A DNA stretch of 64,000 nucleotides, from assembly GCF_900215245.1 (NCBI RefSeq), contig NZ_LT907842.1:3534001-3598000 (forward strand). Reading direction: 5' to 3'. Origin of the DNA: Pseudomonas fluorescens. Lineage in GTDB: Bacteria > Pseudomonadota > Gammaproteobacteria > Pseudomonadales > Pseudomonadaceae. Each line of letters opens with the position of its first letter. Position 1 is the first letter of the stretch. The notes under the pieces were generated by a model, which searched no databases, was not told the DNA's origin, and was given only the letters and a program-made list of their open reading frames with translations. Below, in pieces: positions 20,463 through 29,770 of the stretch. The position numbers were made by a program, and so were the translations under genes.

Positions 20463-20546
20463 CTTGACCGTGTTCCAAAGGATCTACTCGGTCAAGTGTG
20501 GGCGCGGCTCACTCGCGAAGAGGCCGGCTCAGGCGCTGGGGATCTA

Positions 20547-22970
20547 TCAGAACAACACCTTCGCCACATCCGCAAAGCGCTTGGCAAAGTGCACGGTCAT
20601 GCCTTCCTTCAAATACTCCGGCAACTCCTCAAAGCTCCCGCGATTCGGCTCCGGCAAGATCAGCTCGTGAATCTTCTGGCGGCGCGCCGCAATCACCTTT
20701 TCACGCACGCCGCCAATCGGTAGCACATGCCCGGTCAACGTCAGCTCGCCGGTCATGGCCACGCCTTTTTTCGGTGGCTGGTTGCGTGCCAGGGACAGCA
20801 GCGCACTGGCCATGGTCACGCCAGCGCTCGGGCCGTCTTTGGGCGTGGCGCCTTCCGGCACGTGCAAGTGCACGAAGGCTTCATCGAAGAACTTCGGATC
20901 GCCGCCAAACGACTTCAGGTTCGAGCTGATGTAGCTGTAGGCAATCTCGGCGGATTCCTTCATCACTTCACCCAACTGCCCGGTGAGTTTGAAGCCGCGA
21001 TTGAGCGTGTGGATACGCGTCGCCTCGATTGGCAAGGTTGCGCCGCCCATGCTGGTCCAGGCCAGGCCGGTAATTACGCCGGTGCCGGACAGCACTTGCT
21101 CGTTGCGGAACACTGGCATGCCCAGTGAGCTTTCCAGGTCCTTGTTGCCGATCTTGATGACCGTGTTCGGCTCATCCAGCAGCTTGACCACCGCCTTGCG
21201 CACCAGTTTGCCCAGTTGTTTCTCCAACTGGCGCACCCCGGCTTCCCGCGCATACCCGTCGATCAACGCGCGCAAGGCGCCGTCGCTGATGGTCAGGCTG
21301 GTTTTCGACACGCCGGCTTTTTCCAGCTGTTTTGGCCACAGGTGGCGCTTGGCGATGGCGACTTTTTCTTCGGTGATGTAGCCCGACAGGCGAATCACTT
21401 CCATACGGTCCAGCAACGGACCCGGGATCGAGTCCAGGGTGTTGGCGGTGCACACGAACAGCACTTTGGACAGATCCAGGCGCAGGTCCAGGTAATGGTC
21501 GAGGAATTCGACGTTCTGCTCCGGGTCGAGGGTTTCCAGGAGCGCCGACGCCGGGTCGCCCTGGTAGCTCTGGCCCATCTTGTCGATCTCGTCGAGCATG
21601 ATCACCGGGTTCATCACCTCGACATCCTTGAGCGCCTGCACCAGCTTGCCTGGCATGGCGCCGATGTAGGTGCGGCGATGGCCCTTGATCTCGGCCTCGT
21701 CGCGCATGCCGCCGACACTGAACCGATAGAACGGTCTGCCCAGGGATTCGGCGATAGATTTACCCACGCTGGTCTTGCCCACGCCCGGCGGGCCGACCAG
21801 CAGCACGATGGAACCGGCGACTTCGCCTTTATAAGCGCCGACCGCAAGGAATTCGAGGATGCGACTTTTGATGTCATCCAGGCCGGCGTGGTGCTTATCC
21901 AGCACTTTGCGCGCGTGTTTGAGGTCGAGCTTGTCCTCGCCATACACGCCCCATGGCACGGAGGTCGCCCAGTCCAGGTAGTTGCGCGTGACGGCGTATT
22001 CCGGCGAGCCCGTTTCCAGGATCGACAGTTTGTTCATCTCTTCGCTGATGCGCTTTTGCGCCTGGGCCGGCAGCACTTTGTCCACCAGGCGTTGTTCGAA
22101 CTGCTCGACGTCCGCGCTGCGGTCATCCTTGGTCAGGCCCAGCTCTTGCTGGATGACCTTGAGTTGTTCCTTGAGGAAGAATTCGCGCTGGTGCTCACCG
22201 ATCTTGCGGTTCACCTCGGCGGAGATTTCCTTCTGCAGGCGCGCAACTTCGACTTCCTTGCGCAGCATCGGCAGCACTTTTTCCATGCGCTTGAGCATGG
22301 GCACGCAGTCGAGCACTTCCTGCAATTCGTTACCGGTCGCCGAGGTCAACGCGGCGGCGAAGTCGGTGAGCGGCGACGGGTCGTTGGGGCTGAAGCGGTT
22401 GAGGTAGTTCTTCAACTCTTCGCTGTACAGCGGGTTGAGGGGCAGCAGTTCCTTGATCGCATTGATCAGCGCCATGCCGTAGGCCTTGACCTCGTCGGTC
22501 GGCTGGGTGGGCTGGTGCGGGTATTCGACTTCCACCAGGTACGGTGGGCGGTGGTGCTTGAGCCAGGTCTTGATTCGCACGCGGGTCAGGCCCTGGGCGA
22601 CGAATTGCAGCTTGCCGTTCTCGCGGCTGGCGTGGTGCACCTTCACCAGGGTGCCGTACAGCGGCAGGGCCGAGGTGTCGAAGTGGCGCGGGTCTTCCGG
22701 CGGCGTTTCCATGAAAAACAGCGCAAGGGAGTGGTGGTCGGATTTGCTCACCAGTTCCAGGGTTTCGGCCCACGGTTCTTCATTGACGATCACCGGCAGC
22801 ACTTGCGCCGGGAAGAACGGGCGGTTGTGGATCGGGATGATGTAAACCTTGTCCGGCAGGTTTTGCCCCGGCAGGGCCAGGCCGGTGCTGGAGGAGGTTT
22901 CGTGTTCGGCGTTTTCGGGGTCGGCGTAATCGTTGAGGTCGATATCAGGGAATTCTTGCTGGTCGCTCAT
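20547..22970 (-). CDS. ATP-dependent Lon protease, AsrA-like
   Basis: An 807-residue LonA-type AAA+ protease of the cytoplasm that degrades damaged and regulatory proteins. Order: N-terminal substrate domain (about 40-240), coiled-coil (240-310), AAA+ module with Walker A GPPGVGKT (393-400) and Walker B VIMLDEID (456-463), and the protease domain with catalytic S715 (PKDGPSAG) and K758. The divergent, acidic N-terminus (MSDQQEFPDIDLNDYADPEN) and the neighbourhood recall P. aeruginosa AsrA (PA0779), an aminoglycoside-induced second Lon, rather than the main lon beside clpX. A sigma-32-like promoter precedes it. Confidence 0.9.
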   Translation of the reverse strand: MSDQQEFPDIDLNDYADPENAEHETSSSTGLALPGQNLPDKVYIIPIHNRPFFPAQVLPVIVNEEPWAETLELVSKSDHHSLALFFMETPPEDPRHFDTSALPLYGTLVKVHHASRENGKLQFVAQGLTRVRIKTWLKHHRPPYLVEVEYPHQPTQPTDEVKAYGMALINAIKELLPLNPLYSEELKNYLNRFSPNDPSPLTDFAAALTSATGNELQEVLDCVPMLKRMEKVLPMLRKEVEVARLQKEISAEVNRKIGEHQREFFLKEQLKVIQQELGLTKDDRSADVEQFEQRLVDKVLPAQAQKRISEEMNKLSILETGSPEYAVTRNYLDWATSVPWGVYGEDKLDLKHARKVLDKHHAGLDDIKSRILEFLAVGAYKGEVAGSIVLLVGPPGVGKTSVGKSIAESLGRPFYRFSVGGMRDEAEIKGHRRTYIGAMPGKLVQALKDVEVMNPVIMLDEIDKMGQSYQGDPASALLETLDPEQNVEFLDHYLDLRLDLSKVLFVCTANTLDSIPGPLLDRMEVIRLSGYITEEKVAIAKRHLWPKQLEKAGVSKTSLTISDGALRALIDGYAREAGVRQLEKQLGKLVRKAVVKLLDEPNTVIKIGNKDLESSLGMPVFRNEQVLSGTGVITGLAWTSMGGATLPIEATRIHTLNRGFKLTGQLGEVMKESAEIAYSYISSNLKSFGGDPKFFDEAFVHLHVPEGATPKDGPSAGVTMASALLSLARNQPPKKGVAMTGELTLTGHVLPIGGVREKVIAARRQKIHELILPEPNRGSFEELPEYLKEGMTVHFAKRFADVAKVLF

Positions 22971-23000
22971 GGGGCACCTGCATAAGGAAGTATGCAGGTT

Positions 23001-23029
23001 AGATGGGGCGCGGCAGCGGTGGTTTCAAT
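23001..23029 (-). promoter_or_regulatory. Sigma-32 (heat-shock) promoter of the Lon-like protease
   Basis: On the minus strand ATTGAAA (23023-23029) and CCCCATCT (23001-23008) are separated by 14 nt. This matches the RpoH consensus CTTGAAA-N11-16-CCCCATnT at nearly all conserved positions. Transcription would start about 24 nt before the ATG at 22970. Confidence 0.7.
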
Positions 23030-23166
23030 GGCGGGGGTGAGATAGCAACATATTGCATAATATTTTCGAAACGCCGCTTGACCCGGTGGCAGCGGGCTCG
23101 CCTGCACGGCGGTGCATCAGCCACTGATCAGTGGGCTGGCAGACCCACCTGCTTGACCGCGCGCGC

Positions 23167-24156
23167 TCAGCTGATTTTGTGGAGATAGGCGGGCAGGGGC
23201 TGCTCCGGCAATACCGACAGAACCTTAAGGCGCTGCAACATGCGCTGCCGTGCCCGCTGCAAATGCTCGCGCAAATTCAGCGCAGCCGCATCAAATGCAC
23301 CGTGCAGCAACAACTCCAGAATCAAGCGATGTTCGGCGAGCATGGCCGGATCGGCACCGATCCCCAGCAAACGGTAGAAAATCCGACTGATGATCATCGG
23401 GCTCTGGCCCTGGCGGATCAGCGCGGCGATCTTGCGGTTTTGCAGGCCGGCCAGGCAGCGCTGGTGCAAGTCTTCTTCGATCTGTTCGATAGCCTGCAGG
23501 CTGCATTGCGGGCTTTGCTGGGCGTCCACTACGCGCTGCAACATGGCTTCGAGCATCTCGCGGTCGAGGTTCGGTGCGCTCTGGCGCAGGGCTTCGGGTT
23601 CCAGGCAGGCGCGCAGTTCGTAGTCTTCGGTGACTTCCCGCGCGGTCAGCGGCCCGGCGAGCCACTGTGAGTAAGGTTCTTTTTCCACCAGGCCACGATC
23701 GCGCAGGCGCATCAGCGCTTCACGCACCACCGCGCGGCTGACGCCATAGTGGTCGGCGGCGGCTTGTTCATCCAGGCGGTAGTGACCGAACGCGATACAG
23801 GTGGACAGCGCCGCACCAATTTCCTCAACGATCCGCTCGCCCAGGGGCCGCGTATCCACCAACTCGTCGTCGCCATTGAGGCCCAGGTGCGCAGGGCTCA
23901 AGGGCAGGCGCAGCGGCTCCATGGCCAGGCCGTCGGGGTTGATCAGGTAACCGCGACCGTTGAAGCGGCAGATCAAGCCTTCGGCATACAACAGGTCGAG
24001 CGCCTTGCGCACCGGGACGCGGCTGGTGCCGAACAGTTCGGCCAGCGGCGCTTCGAGCAAAACCAGCCCGTGGCGGGCGGTGCCGTTGACGATCGCATCA
24101 CGCAATAGCTGGTGAATCATCGCGTAACGGGAGGCCGAGGCGGACACTGCTTTCAT
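23167..24156 (-). CDS. GntR/FadR-type regulator with two winged-helix domains
   Basis: A 329-residue regulator, starting at ATG 24156 (MKAVSASASRYAMIHQLL) with AAGAGA upstream; earlier in-frame ATGs were rejected. It has two successive GntR winged-helix modules: one with FGTSRVPVRKALDLLYAEGL (about 42-61) and another with YGVSRAVVREALMRLRDRGL (about 133-152). An FCD effector domain follows (about 165-300). Most FadR-family members have one DNA-binding domain. It is divergent from the amidase operon, whose control region has inverted repeats, so it probably regulates that operon in response to a substrate or product carboxylate. Confidence 0.88.
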   Translation of the reverse strand: MKAVSASASRYAMIHQLLRDAIVNGTARHGLVLLEAPLAELFGTSRVPVRKALDLLYAEGLICRFNGRGYLINPDGLAMEPLRLPLSPAHLGLNGDDELVDTRPLGERIVEEIGAALSTCIAFGHYRLDEQAAADHYGVSRAVVREALMRLRDRGLVEKEPYSQWLAGPLTAREVTEDYELRACLEPEALRQSAPNLDREMLEAMLQRVVDAQQSPQCSLQAIEQIEEDLHQRCLAGLQNRKIAALIRQGQSPMIISRIFYRLLGIGADPAMLAEHRLILELLLHGAFDAAALNLREHLQRARQRMLQRLKVLSVLPEQPLPAYLHKIS

Positions 24157-24282
24157 CGCGTTCTCTTTGGCGTGTAGGACGGTGGCCGGGGATTCTCTCA
24201 TAGTTGCGCCTGTCACTCCGCGCCACGTCGGTGGCACTTTTTTGGGGCCTTATGGATAGACATGTTACTTTTCTGCACCAAA

Positions 24283-24307
24283 ATGTACTTATTAGTAAAA
24301 GATACAT
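24283..24307. promoter_or_regulatory. Imperfect dyad in front of the GntR gene
   Basis: ATGTAC (24283-24288) and ATACAT (24302-24307) share inverted ATGTA/TACAT half-sites with a 15-nt centre. These are the same half-sites as in the perfect dyad near the amidase, so both could bind the GntR dimer and give autoregulation. Confidence 0.45.
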
Positions 24308-24425
24308 TATTTCAATCGGCACCTGCTCACAGGCGTTCGCTCACTATTTTGGCGGCGCTTGGGACTCTCTAGCGCGTAGCTCTTGTCGATTAAGCTGAGT
24401 TCCACTCAAGGCAGTGATAGCAGAC

Positions 24426-24441
24426 TGGCACGAAAGCTGCC
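24426..24441 (+). promoter_or_regulatory. Sigma-54-like -24/-12 promoter of the amidase operon
   Basis: TGGCACG-AAAG-CTGCC: the invariant GG (24427-24428) and GC (24439-24440) have exactly 10 nt between them, and the -24 half matches TGGCACG completely. The -12 half is weaker (CTGCC against TTGCA/T). The predicted start near 24452 lies inside the 12-bp inverted repeat. It suggests nitrogen control. Confidence 0.55.
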
Positions 24442-24445
24442 TCTG

Positions 24446-24478
24446 TAAAACGTACATTTTATTAATATGTACGTTTTA
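24446..24478. promoter_or_regulatory. Perfect 12-bp inverted repeat, probable GntR operator
   Basis: TAAAACGTACAT (24446-24457) and ATGTACGTTTTA (24467-24478) are exact inverted copies around TTTATTAAT. The site lies between the -12 element and the amidase start at 24493, a position where a bound repressor would block initiation. Confidence 0.7.
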
Positions 24479-24492
24479 TGAGGTTCATGCTG

Positions 24493-25824
24493 ATGTCAGA
24501 CGCCACTTCCATGGCCGAGGCTTTCGCCAGCGGTCGCAGCGACCCGGTGCAGGTGCTCGAACAGGTCCTCCTGCACGCGAGCATGGCCCCCACGGTGTTT
24601 ATCTCTCTGACTGCCGAGCGTGCCCGGCGTGAGGCCGAAGCCTCCGCTGCGCGCTGGCGAGCTGGCCAGCCCTTGAGTGTGTTCGACGGTGTGCCGCTGG
24701 CCTGGAAAGACCTGTTCGACGTCGCCGGCAGCATCACCACGGCTGGCGCCGCTTATCGTCGTGAGGCGCCGGCCGCCTTGCTCGATGCGCCGAGCGTGGG
24801 GCTGTTGTGCCGCGCCGGGATGGTCAGCGTGGGCAAGACCAACCTCAGCGAACTGGCGTATTCGGGCCTGGGGTTGAACCCGCATTTCGGCACGCCCTAC
24901 AACCCGAGCGGCAGCGATCAACCGCGCATCCCAGGCGGCTCATCATCGGGTTCAGCGGTCGCCGTGGCCGCCGGGATCGTGCCGATCGCCATGGGCACCG
25001 ACACCGCAGGCTCAATCCGCATTCCCGCGGCGCTCAATGGTGTGGTGGGTTACCGCAGCAGCAGCCGACGCTACAGCCGCGACGGCGTATTCCCATTGGC
25101 GCACACCCTCGACAGCCTCGGCCCACTGACCCGCAGCGTGCGCGATGCGCTGGCAATCGACGACCTGCAAAATGGCCGCACGCAAACCCATGTCGCCCGC
25201 AGCCTCAAGGGCCAGCGCTTTGTGCTTGAGCAAGGCGCACTGGAAGACATTGAGCCTGCGGTACGCAATAACCTGCTGCGCGCGGTGGACCAACTGCGGG
25301 CCGCCGGTGCGCTGATCGAGGTGCGCCCGTCAGCGACTTTTCAGGCCACGCTGGAGCTGATCAAGCACCACGGCTGGCTCGGCTCCTTTGAAGCCTTTGC
25401 CCTGCATCAAACCCTGCTCGACAGCCGCGACGCCGAACAACTCGACCCGCGTGTGCGCCGCCGCCTTGAAGCCGCGCGTTCATTGCCGGCCAGCCAATTG
25501 ATCCACCTGACCGACGCACGCCGACGCCTGCAACAACAGCTGATCGACGACCTCGACGGCGCTGTCCTGATAACCCCGACCGTTGCCCATGTCGCGCCGG
25601 CGTTGGCTCCGCTGGAAGCTGACGACGAGCTGTTCGTGCGCACCAACCTCGCCACCCTGCGCCTGACCATGCCCGGCAGTTTGCTGGACATGCCCGGCGT
25701 TACCTTGCCCAGCGGCCGTGATGCCCTGGGCCTGCCCACCGGGCTGCTGCTCAGCGCCCCGATGGGGGAAGACGCACGCCTGCTGCGCGCTGCGTTGTCC
25801 GTCGAATCCGTAATGACTATTTAA
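24493..25824 (+). CDS. Amidase-signature hydrolase (possible half-amidase)
   Basis: A 443-residue amidase-signature enzyme, predicted cytoplasmic. The Ser-cisSer-Lys triad is present: Lys in [10 protein letters not shown], then the [14 protein letters not shown] glycine/serine motif and [14 protein letters not shown] with the nucleophile serine. The ATG at 24493 has GAGG 9 nt upstream; ATGs at 24478 and 24487 fit less well, the first lying in the operator. It is followed after 11 bp by the imidase-like gene. In known cyclic-imide pathways an imidase opens the ring to a half-amide, and an amidase then releases ammonia to give a dicarboxylate; assigning that role here is inference. Confidence 0.85.
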   Translation: MSDATSMAEAFASGRSDPVQVLEQVLLHASMAPTVFISLTAERARREAEASAARWRAGQPLSVFDGVPLAWKDLFDVAGSITTAGAAYRREAPAALLDAPSVGLLCRAGMVSVGKTNLSELAYSGLGLNPHFGTPYNPSGSDQPRIPGGSSSGSAVAVAAGIVPIAMGTDTAGSIRIPAALNGVVGYRSSSRRYSRDGVFPLAHTLDSLGPLTRSVRDALAIDDLQNGRTQTHVARSLKGQRFVLEQGALEDIEPAVRNNLLRAVDQLRAAGALIEVRPSATFQATLELIKHHGWLGSFEAFALHQTLLDSRDAEQLDPRVRRRLEAARSLPASQLIHLTDARRRLQQQLIDDLDGAVLITPTVAHVAPALAPLEADDELFVRTNLATLRLTMPGSLLDMPGVTLPSGRDALGLPTGLLLSAPMGEDARLLRAALSVESVMTI

Positions 25825-25835
25825 GGAGACATACC

Positions 25836-26714
25836 ATGGCTAAAGACATTCTCTGTGCATTTGGCGTCGACGTTGACGCCGTCGCCGGCTGGCTCGGTTC
25901 CTACGGCGGTGAAGACTCGCCGGACGATATTTCCCGCGGCCTGTTCGCCGGTGAGATCGGTGCGCCGCGTTTACTGAAATTGTTCGAACGTTACGGGTTG
26001 CGCACCACCTGGTTTATCCCCGGCCACTCGATGGAAACCTTCCCGGAGCAGATGAAGGCGGTGGCCGATGCCGGTCACGAAATCGGCGTGCATGGCTACA
26101 GCCACGAAAACCCGATTGCGATGACCGCCGAGCAGGAAGAAATCGTCCTCGATAAGTCCATCGAACTGATCACCCAGGTCACCGGCAAACGCCCCACCGG
26201 CTACGTCGCCCCGTGGTGGGAATTCAGCAAGGTCACCAACGAACTGCTGCTGAAAAAAGGCATCAAGTACGACCACAGCCTGATGCACAACGACTTCCAC
26301 CCTTACTACGTACGCAAGGGCGACAGCTGGACCAAGATCGACTACAGCCAGCACCCCGACACCTGGATGAAACCCCTGGTGCGCGGCGAAGAAACCGACC
26401 TGGTGGAGATTCCGGCCAACTGGTACCTCGACGACCTGCCGCCGATGATGTTCATCAAAAAAGCCCCCAACAGCCACGGCTTCGTCAACCCGCGCCACCT
26501 CGAAGAAATGTGGCGCGACCAGTTCGACTGGGTCTACCGCGAACACGAACATGCCGTGTTCACCATGACCATCCACCCTGACGTGTCCGGTCGCCCGCAA
26601 GTGCTGTTGATGCTCGAGCGCTTGATCGAACACATCCAGAGCCATGCCGGCGTGCGCTTCGTGACGTTCGACGAAATCGCCGACGACTTTATCCGCCGTC
26701 AACCCCGTTCCTGA
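25836..26714 (+). CDS. Polysaccharide-deacetylase-family hydrolase, cyclic-imide-hydrolase-like
   Basis: A 292-residue NodB-fold enzyme without a signal peptide, hence cytoplasmic and unlikely to act on polysaccharide. The metal triad of the NodB family is present: Asp in FGVDVDA (D12/D14) and His in HGYSHE (H86, H90). Length and N-terminus ([19 protein letters not shown]) resemble, from memory, the imidase of Pseudomonas putida, which hydrolyses cyclic imides such as succinimide; the related PuuE allantoinases are the main alternative. ATG 25836 has AAGGAGA upstream. It lies between amidase and MFS carrier in one operon. Substrate unproven. Confidence 0.8.
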   Translation: MAKDILCAFGVDVDAVAGWLGSYGGEDSPDDISRGLFAGEIGAPRLLKLFERYGLRTTWFIPGHSMETFPEQMKAVADAGHEIGVHGYSHENPIAMTAEQEEIVLDKSIELITQVTGKRPTGYVAPWWEFSKVTNELLLKKGIKYDHSLMHNDFHPYYVRKGDSWTKIDYSQHPDTWMKPLVRGEETDLVEIPANWYLDDLPPMMFIKKAPNSHGFVNPRHLEEMWRDQFDWVYREHEHAVFTMTIHPDVSGRPQVLLMLERLIEHIQSHAGVRFVTFDEIADDFIRRQPRS

Positions 26715-26755
26715 CCCCCACTGAAGCGGCCCAACCCACCCTCGAGGCGCGATTT

Positions 26756-28096
26756 ATGTCCATCTACAACAAGCTTGACCTGACTGGCTGGAAACCCCGG
26801 CAACTGACGTCCCGGGAAGTGCGCTTTGCCACCTGGATCGCGTTTTTCGCCTGGGTGTTTGCGGTGTATGACTTCATCCTGTTCGGCACCTTGCTGCCGG
26901 AGATCGGCCGGCACTTTGGCTGGGGTGAAGTGGAGCAAGCTGAAATCGCGACCTGGGTGGCGGTGGGCACGGCGGTGGTCGCCTTTGCGATTGGCCCTGT
27001 CGTCGATAAGTTGGGCCGGCGCAAAGGCATTATTTTCACCGTGGCCGGTTCCGCGCTGTGCTCGGCACTGACCGCGATTGGCGGGGCGTGGGGCAAGTCG
27101 CCGCTGATTCTGATCCGTTCGCTGGGTGGCCTGGGGTATGCCGAGGAAACCGTCAACGCCACGTACCTGAGCGAGTTGTATGGTGCCTCGGAAGATCCGC
27201 GCCTGACCAAGCGCCGTGGCTTTATCTACAGCCTGGTGCAGGGCGGCTGGCCGGTCGGTGCGTTGATCGCCGCCGGGTTGACCGCGCTGCTGCTGCCGAT
27301 CATCGGCTGGCAGGGTTGCTTCATCTTTGCCGCAATCCCGGCCATCGTGATTGCGATCATGGCGCGCAAGCTCAAGGAGAGCCCACAGTTCCAGATTCAC
27401 CAGCGCATCAGTGAGCTGCGTAAAAGCGGCGCGGTGACCGAAGCGCAAAACGTCGCCGTGACCTACGGTGTGGACTATGACGAGCACAGCAAGGCAGGGC
27501 TCAAAGCCGCCTTCCGTGGCCCGGCTCGCCGCGCCACCCTGGTAATCGGCGCTGCGCTGTTGCTCAACTGGGCGGCGATCCAGGTGTTCAGCGTGCTTGG
27601 CACCTCGGTGATTGTCAGCGTGCACCACATCTCGTTCGAGAACTCGCTGATCATCCTCGTGCTCTCAAACCTGGTGGGTTACTGCGGTTACCTGACTCAC
27701 GGCTGGATGGGCGACAAGATCGGCCGCCGCAACGTGATCGGCCTGGGCTGGATGCTCGGCGGCCTGGCCTTTGCCGGGATGCTGTTTGGCCCAAGCAATA
27801 TGCCGATGGTGGTCGGGCTGTACAGCCTGGGCCTGTTCTTTCTGATCGGGCCGTACTCGGCGGCGCTGTTCTTCATCAGCGAGAGTTTCCCGACCAGCAT
27901 CCGCGCCACCGGTGGCGCGATCATCCATGCCATGGGCCCGATTGGCGCGGTCGTCGCCGGCTTTGGCGCCACCCAGGTGTTGTCCGCCGGCAGCGATTGG
28001 CAGACCGCCGCGCTGTGGTTCGGTGCGCTGCCGTGCTTCTTGTCCGGCGCGCTGATGTTTGCCGCTCGCCATGTGCGTCCGGAAACCGTTCAGTAA
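26756..28096 (+). CDS. MFS transporter (metabolite:H+ symporter type)
   Basis: A 446-residue major-facilitator carrier with twelve predicted TM helices and a cytoplasmic central loop (about 215-250, RKSGAVTEAQNVAVTYG). The loop 2/3 signature GPVVDKLGRRKG and its repeat GWMGDKIGRRN in the second half are clear. It resembles the sugar/aromatic-acid:proton symporter branch. Following the amidase and imidase-like genes by 41 bp, it is the likely importer of the pathway substrate. Confidence 0.88.
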   Translation: MSIYNKLDLTGWKPRQLTSREVRFATWIAFFAWVFAVYDFILFGTLLPEIGRHFGWGEVEQAEIATWVAVGTAVVAFAIGPVVDKLGRRKGIIFTVAGSALCSALTAIGGAWGKSPLILIRSLGGLGYAEETVNATYLSELYGASEDPRLTKRRGFIYSLVQGGWPVGALIAAGLTALLLPIIGWQGCFIFAAIPAIVIAIMARKLKESPQFQIHQRISELRKSGAVTEAQNVAVTYGVDYDEHSKAGLKAAFRGPARRATLVIGAALLLNWAAIQVFSVLGTSVIVSVHHISFENSLIILVLSNLVGYCGYLTHGWMGDKIGRRNVIGLGWMLGGLAFAGMLFGPSNMPMVVGLYSLGLFFLIGPYSAALFFISESFPTSIRATGGAIIHAMGPIGAVVAGFGATQVLSAGSDWQTAALWFGALPCFLSGALMFAARHVRPETVQ

Positions 28097-28106
28097 GGAG
28101 TTTTAG

Positions 28107-28868
28107 ATGAGCCGTAAAGTTGCCCTGATTACCGGTGCCGCCAGCGGCATCGGCCAAGCCCTGGCCGTGGCGTATGCACGTAACGGCGTGGCGGTGGTGG
28201 GCGGGTATTACCCGGCCGACCCGCATGACCCGCACACCACCGTCGCCCTGGTGCAGAAGGCGGGCGGCGAATGCCTGATGCTGGCGCTGGACGTGGGCGA
28301 TACCGCTTCGGTGGACGCCCTGGCCGAGCAGGCCGTGCAGCATTTTGGGCGTCTGGATTACGCGGTGGCCAATGCCGGCCTGCTGCGCCGCGCGCCCTTG
28401 CTGGAGATGACCGATGAAGGGTGGAACGAGATGCTCAATGTCGACCTGACGGGGGTGATGCGCACCTTCCGTGCGGCGACCCGGCACATGACCGAAGGCG
28501 GCGCGCTGGTGGCGATTTCATCGATTGCCGGTGGCGTTTATGGCTGGCAGGAGCACAGCCATTACGCGGCGGCGAAGGCGGGCGTGCCGGGGTTGTGCCG
28601 TTCGCTGGCGGTGGAGTTGGCGCCGTTGGGGATTCGTTGCAATGCGGTGATACCCGGGTTGATCGAGACGCCGCAGTCGTTGGACGCGAAGCATTCGTTG
28701 GGGCCTGAGGGGTTGGCCAAGGCCGCGCGGGCAATCCCGCTGGGCCGGGTAGGGCGTGCGGATGAAGTGGCGTCACTGGTGCAATTTTTGACCAGCGAGG
28801 CATCGAGTTATTTGACCGGGCAGAGCATCGTGATCGATGGCGGCCTAACCGTGCGCTGGCCCGACTGA
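28107..28868 (+). CDS. Short-chain dehydrogenase/reductase (first of two)
   Basis: A 253-residue classical SDR. NAD(P)-binding TGAASGIG (about 11-18), NAG (about 90), and the catalytic ISSIAGG...YAAAKAG (Ser, Tyr-x3-Lys) are all present; the C-terminus ends in [20 protein letters not shown] precedes the ATG, 10 bp after the carrier gene. The missing Asp after beta-2 and GYYP motif do not clearly define NAD or NADP preference. The substrate is unknown; it should be an alcohol or ketone intermediate of the same pathway. Confidence 0.9.
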   Translation: MSRKVALITGAASGIGQALAVAYARNGVAVVGGYYPADPHDPHTTVALVQKAGGECLMLALDVGDTASVDALAEQAVQHFGRLDYAVANAGLLRRAPLLEMTDEGWNEMLNVDLTGVMRTFRAATRHMTEGGALVAISSIAGGVYGWQEHSHYAAAKAGVPGLCRSLAVELAPLGIRCNAVIPGLIETPQSLDAKHSLGPEGLAKAARAIPLGRVGRADEVASLVQFLTSEASSYLTGQSIVIDGGLTVRWPD

Positions 28869-28886
28869 CTGGACTGGGTCTGAAAA

Positions 28887-28975
28887 TGTGGGAGCGGGCT
28901 TGCGCGCGAAGACGGTGGGTCAGTAACAGGTGCATCGACTGAGACGACGCATTCGCGCGCAAGCCCGCTCCCACA
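28887..28975. repeat. REPIN between the two SDR genes
   Basis: Inverted REP arms TGTGGGAGCGGGCTTGCGCG and CGCGCAAGCCCGCTCCCACA around GACGGTGGGTCAG and its partner. It splits the catabolic operon. REP pairs in transcripts often stabilise the upstream mRNA, so expression of the downstream genes may differ. Confidence 0.9.
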
Positions 28976-29007
28976 TTGGATCTATATTGACCTAAGGAGA
29001 TGTGTGT

Positions 29008-29757
29008 ATGTCCCAACTCACCCACCGACGCGCCGTGATTACCGGTGCCGGCAGTGGCATCGGCGCCGCTATCGCGCGTGCCTTCGCCGCCGAAGGCGCA
29101 CGCCTGTTGCTGGCCGACCGCAACGCCGCCAGCCTCGCCGAAACCGCCATCACCTGCCGCAACCTCGGCGCCGAGGTCTTCGAATGCCTGGCTGACGTCG
29201 GCACCGTCGACGGTGCCCAGGCCAGTGTCGACCGCTGCGTCGAACACTTCGGCGGCATCGATATTCTGGTCAATAACGCCGGCATGCTGACCCAGGCACG
29301 CTGCGTCGACCTGTCCATCGAAATGTGGAACGACATGCTGCGCGTCGACCTCACCAGTGTGTTCGTCGCCAGCCAGCGCGCGTTGCCGCACATGCTTGCG
29401 CAGCGCTGGGGCCGCATCATCAATGTCGCCTCGCAACTGGGGATCAAGGGCGGTGCCGAATTGACGCACTATGCGGCGGCCAAGGCCGGGGTAATCGGTT
29501 TCACCAAGTCTCTGGCGCTGGAAGTGGCCAAGGACAATGTGCTGGTCAACGCTATCGCGCCCGGCCCGATTGAAACGCCGCTGGTGGGTGGCATCAGCGA
29601 CGACTGGAAGCGCGCCAAGGCCGCCGAATTGCCCCTGGGCCGCTTCGGCCTGGCGGACGAAGTCGCGCCCACCGCCGTGCTGCTGGCCAGTGAGCCGGGC
29701 GGCAATCTGTTCGTGGGCCAGACCCTGGGCCCGAACTCCGGCGATGTCATGCCATGA
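29008..29757 (+). CDS. Short-chain dehydrogenase/reductase (second)
   Basis: A 249-residue classical SDR (FabG-like). TGAGSGIG (about 11-18), NNAGML (about 88-93), and VASQLGIKG...YAAAKAG (Ser, Tyr-x3-Lys) are intact; the C-terminus ends GQTLGPNSGDVMP. The ATG at 29008 has AAGGAGA at 28994-29000. It is separated from the first SDR by the REPIN but runs in the same direction, and the 98-aa gene follows after 13 bp. Two SDRs of different sequence suggest two oxidation or reduction steps. Confidence 0.9.
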   Translation: MSQLTHRRAVITGAGSGIGAAIARAFAAEGARLLLADRNAASLAETAITCRNLGAEVFECLADVGTVDGAQASVDRCVEHFGGIDILVNNAGMLTQARCVDLSIEMWNDMLRVDLTSVFVASQRALPHMLAQRWGRIINVASQLGIKGGAELTHYAAAKAGVIGFTKSLALEVAKDNVLVNAIAPGPIETPLVGGISDDWKRAKAAELPLGRFGLADEVAPTAVLLASEPGGNLFVGQTLGPNSGDVMP

Positions 29758-29770
29758 GTGAGGTGTAGCC

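Larger units (their letters stand above)
24157..24492. promoter_or_regulatory. Divergent control region of the GntR and amidase genes
   Basis: 336 bp without a gene. It holds two candidate operator dyads, the imperfect ATGTAC...GATACAT at 24283-24307 and the perfect one at 24446-24478, plus a -24/-12-like promoter. It is visibly AT-rich compared with the coding DNA on each side. A TGCACC half-site near 24274 could be part of an NtrC-type upstream site, but its partner is not convincing. Confidence 0.6.

Noticed and set aside
21216..22985. 589-codon plus-strand ORF
   Set aside because: Antisense of the Lon-like gene, whose catalytic motifs are intact.
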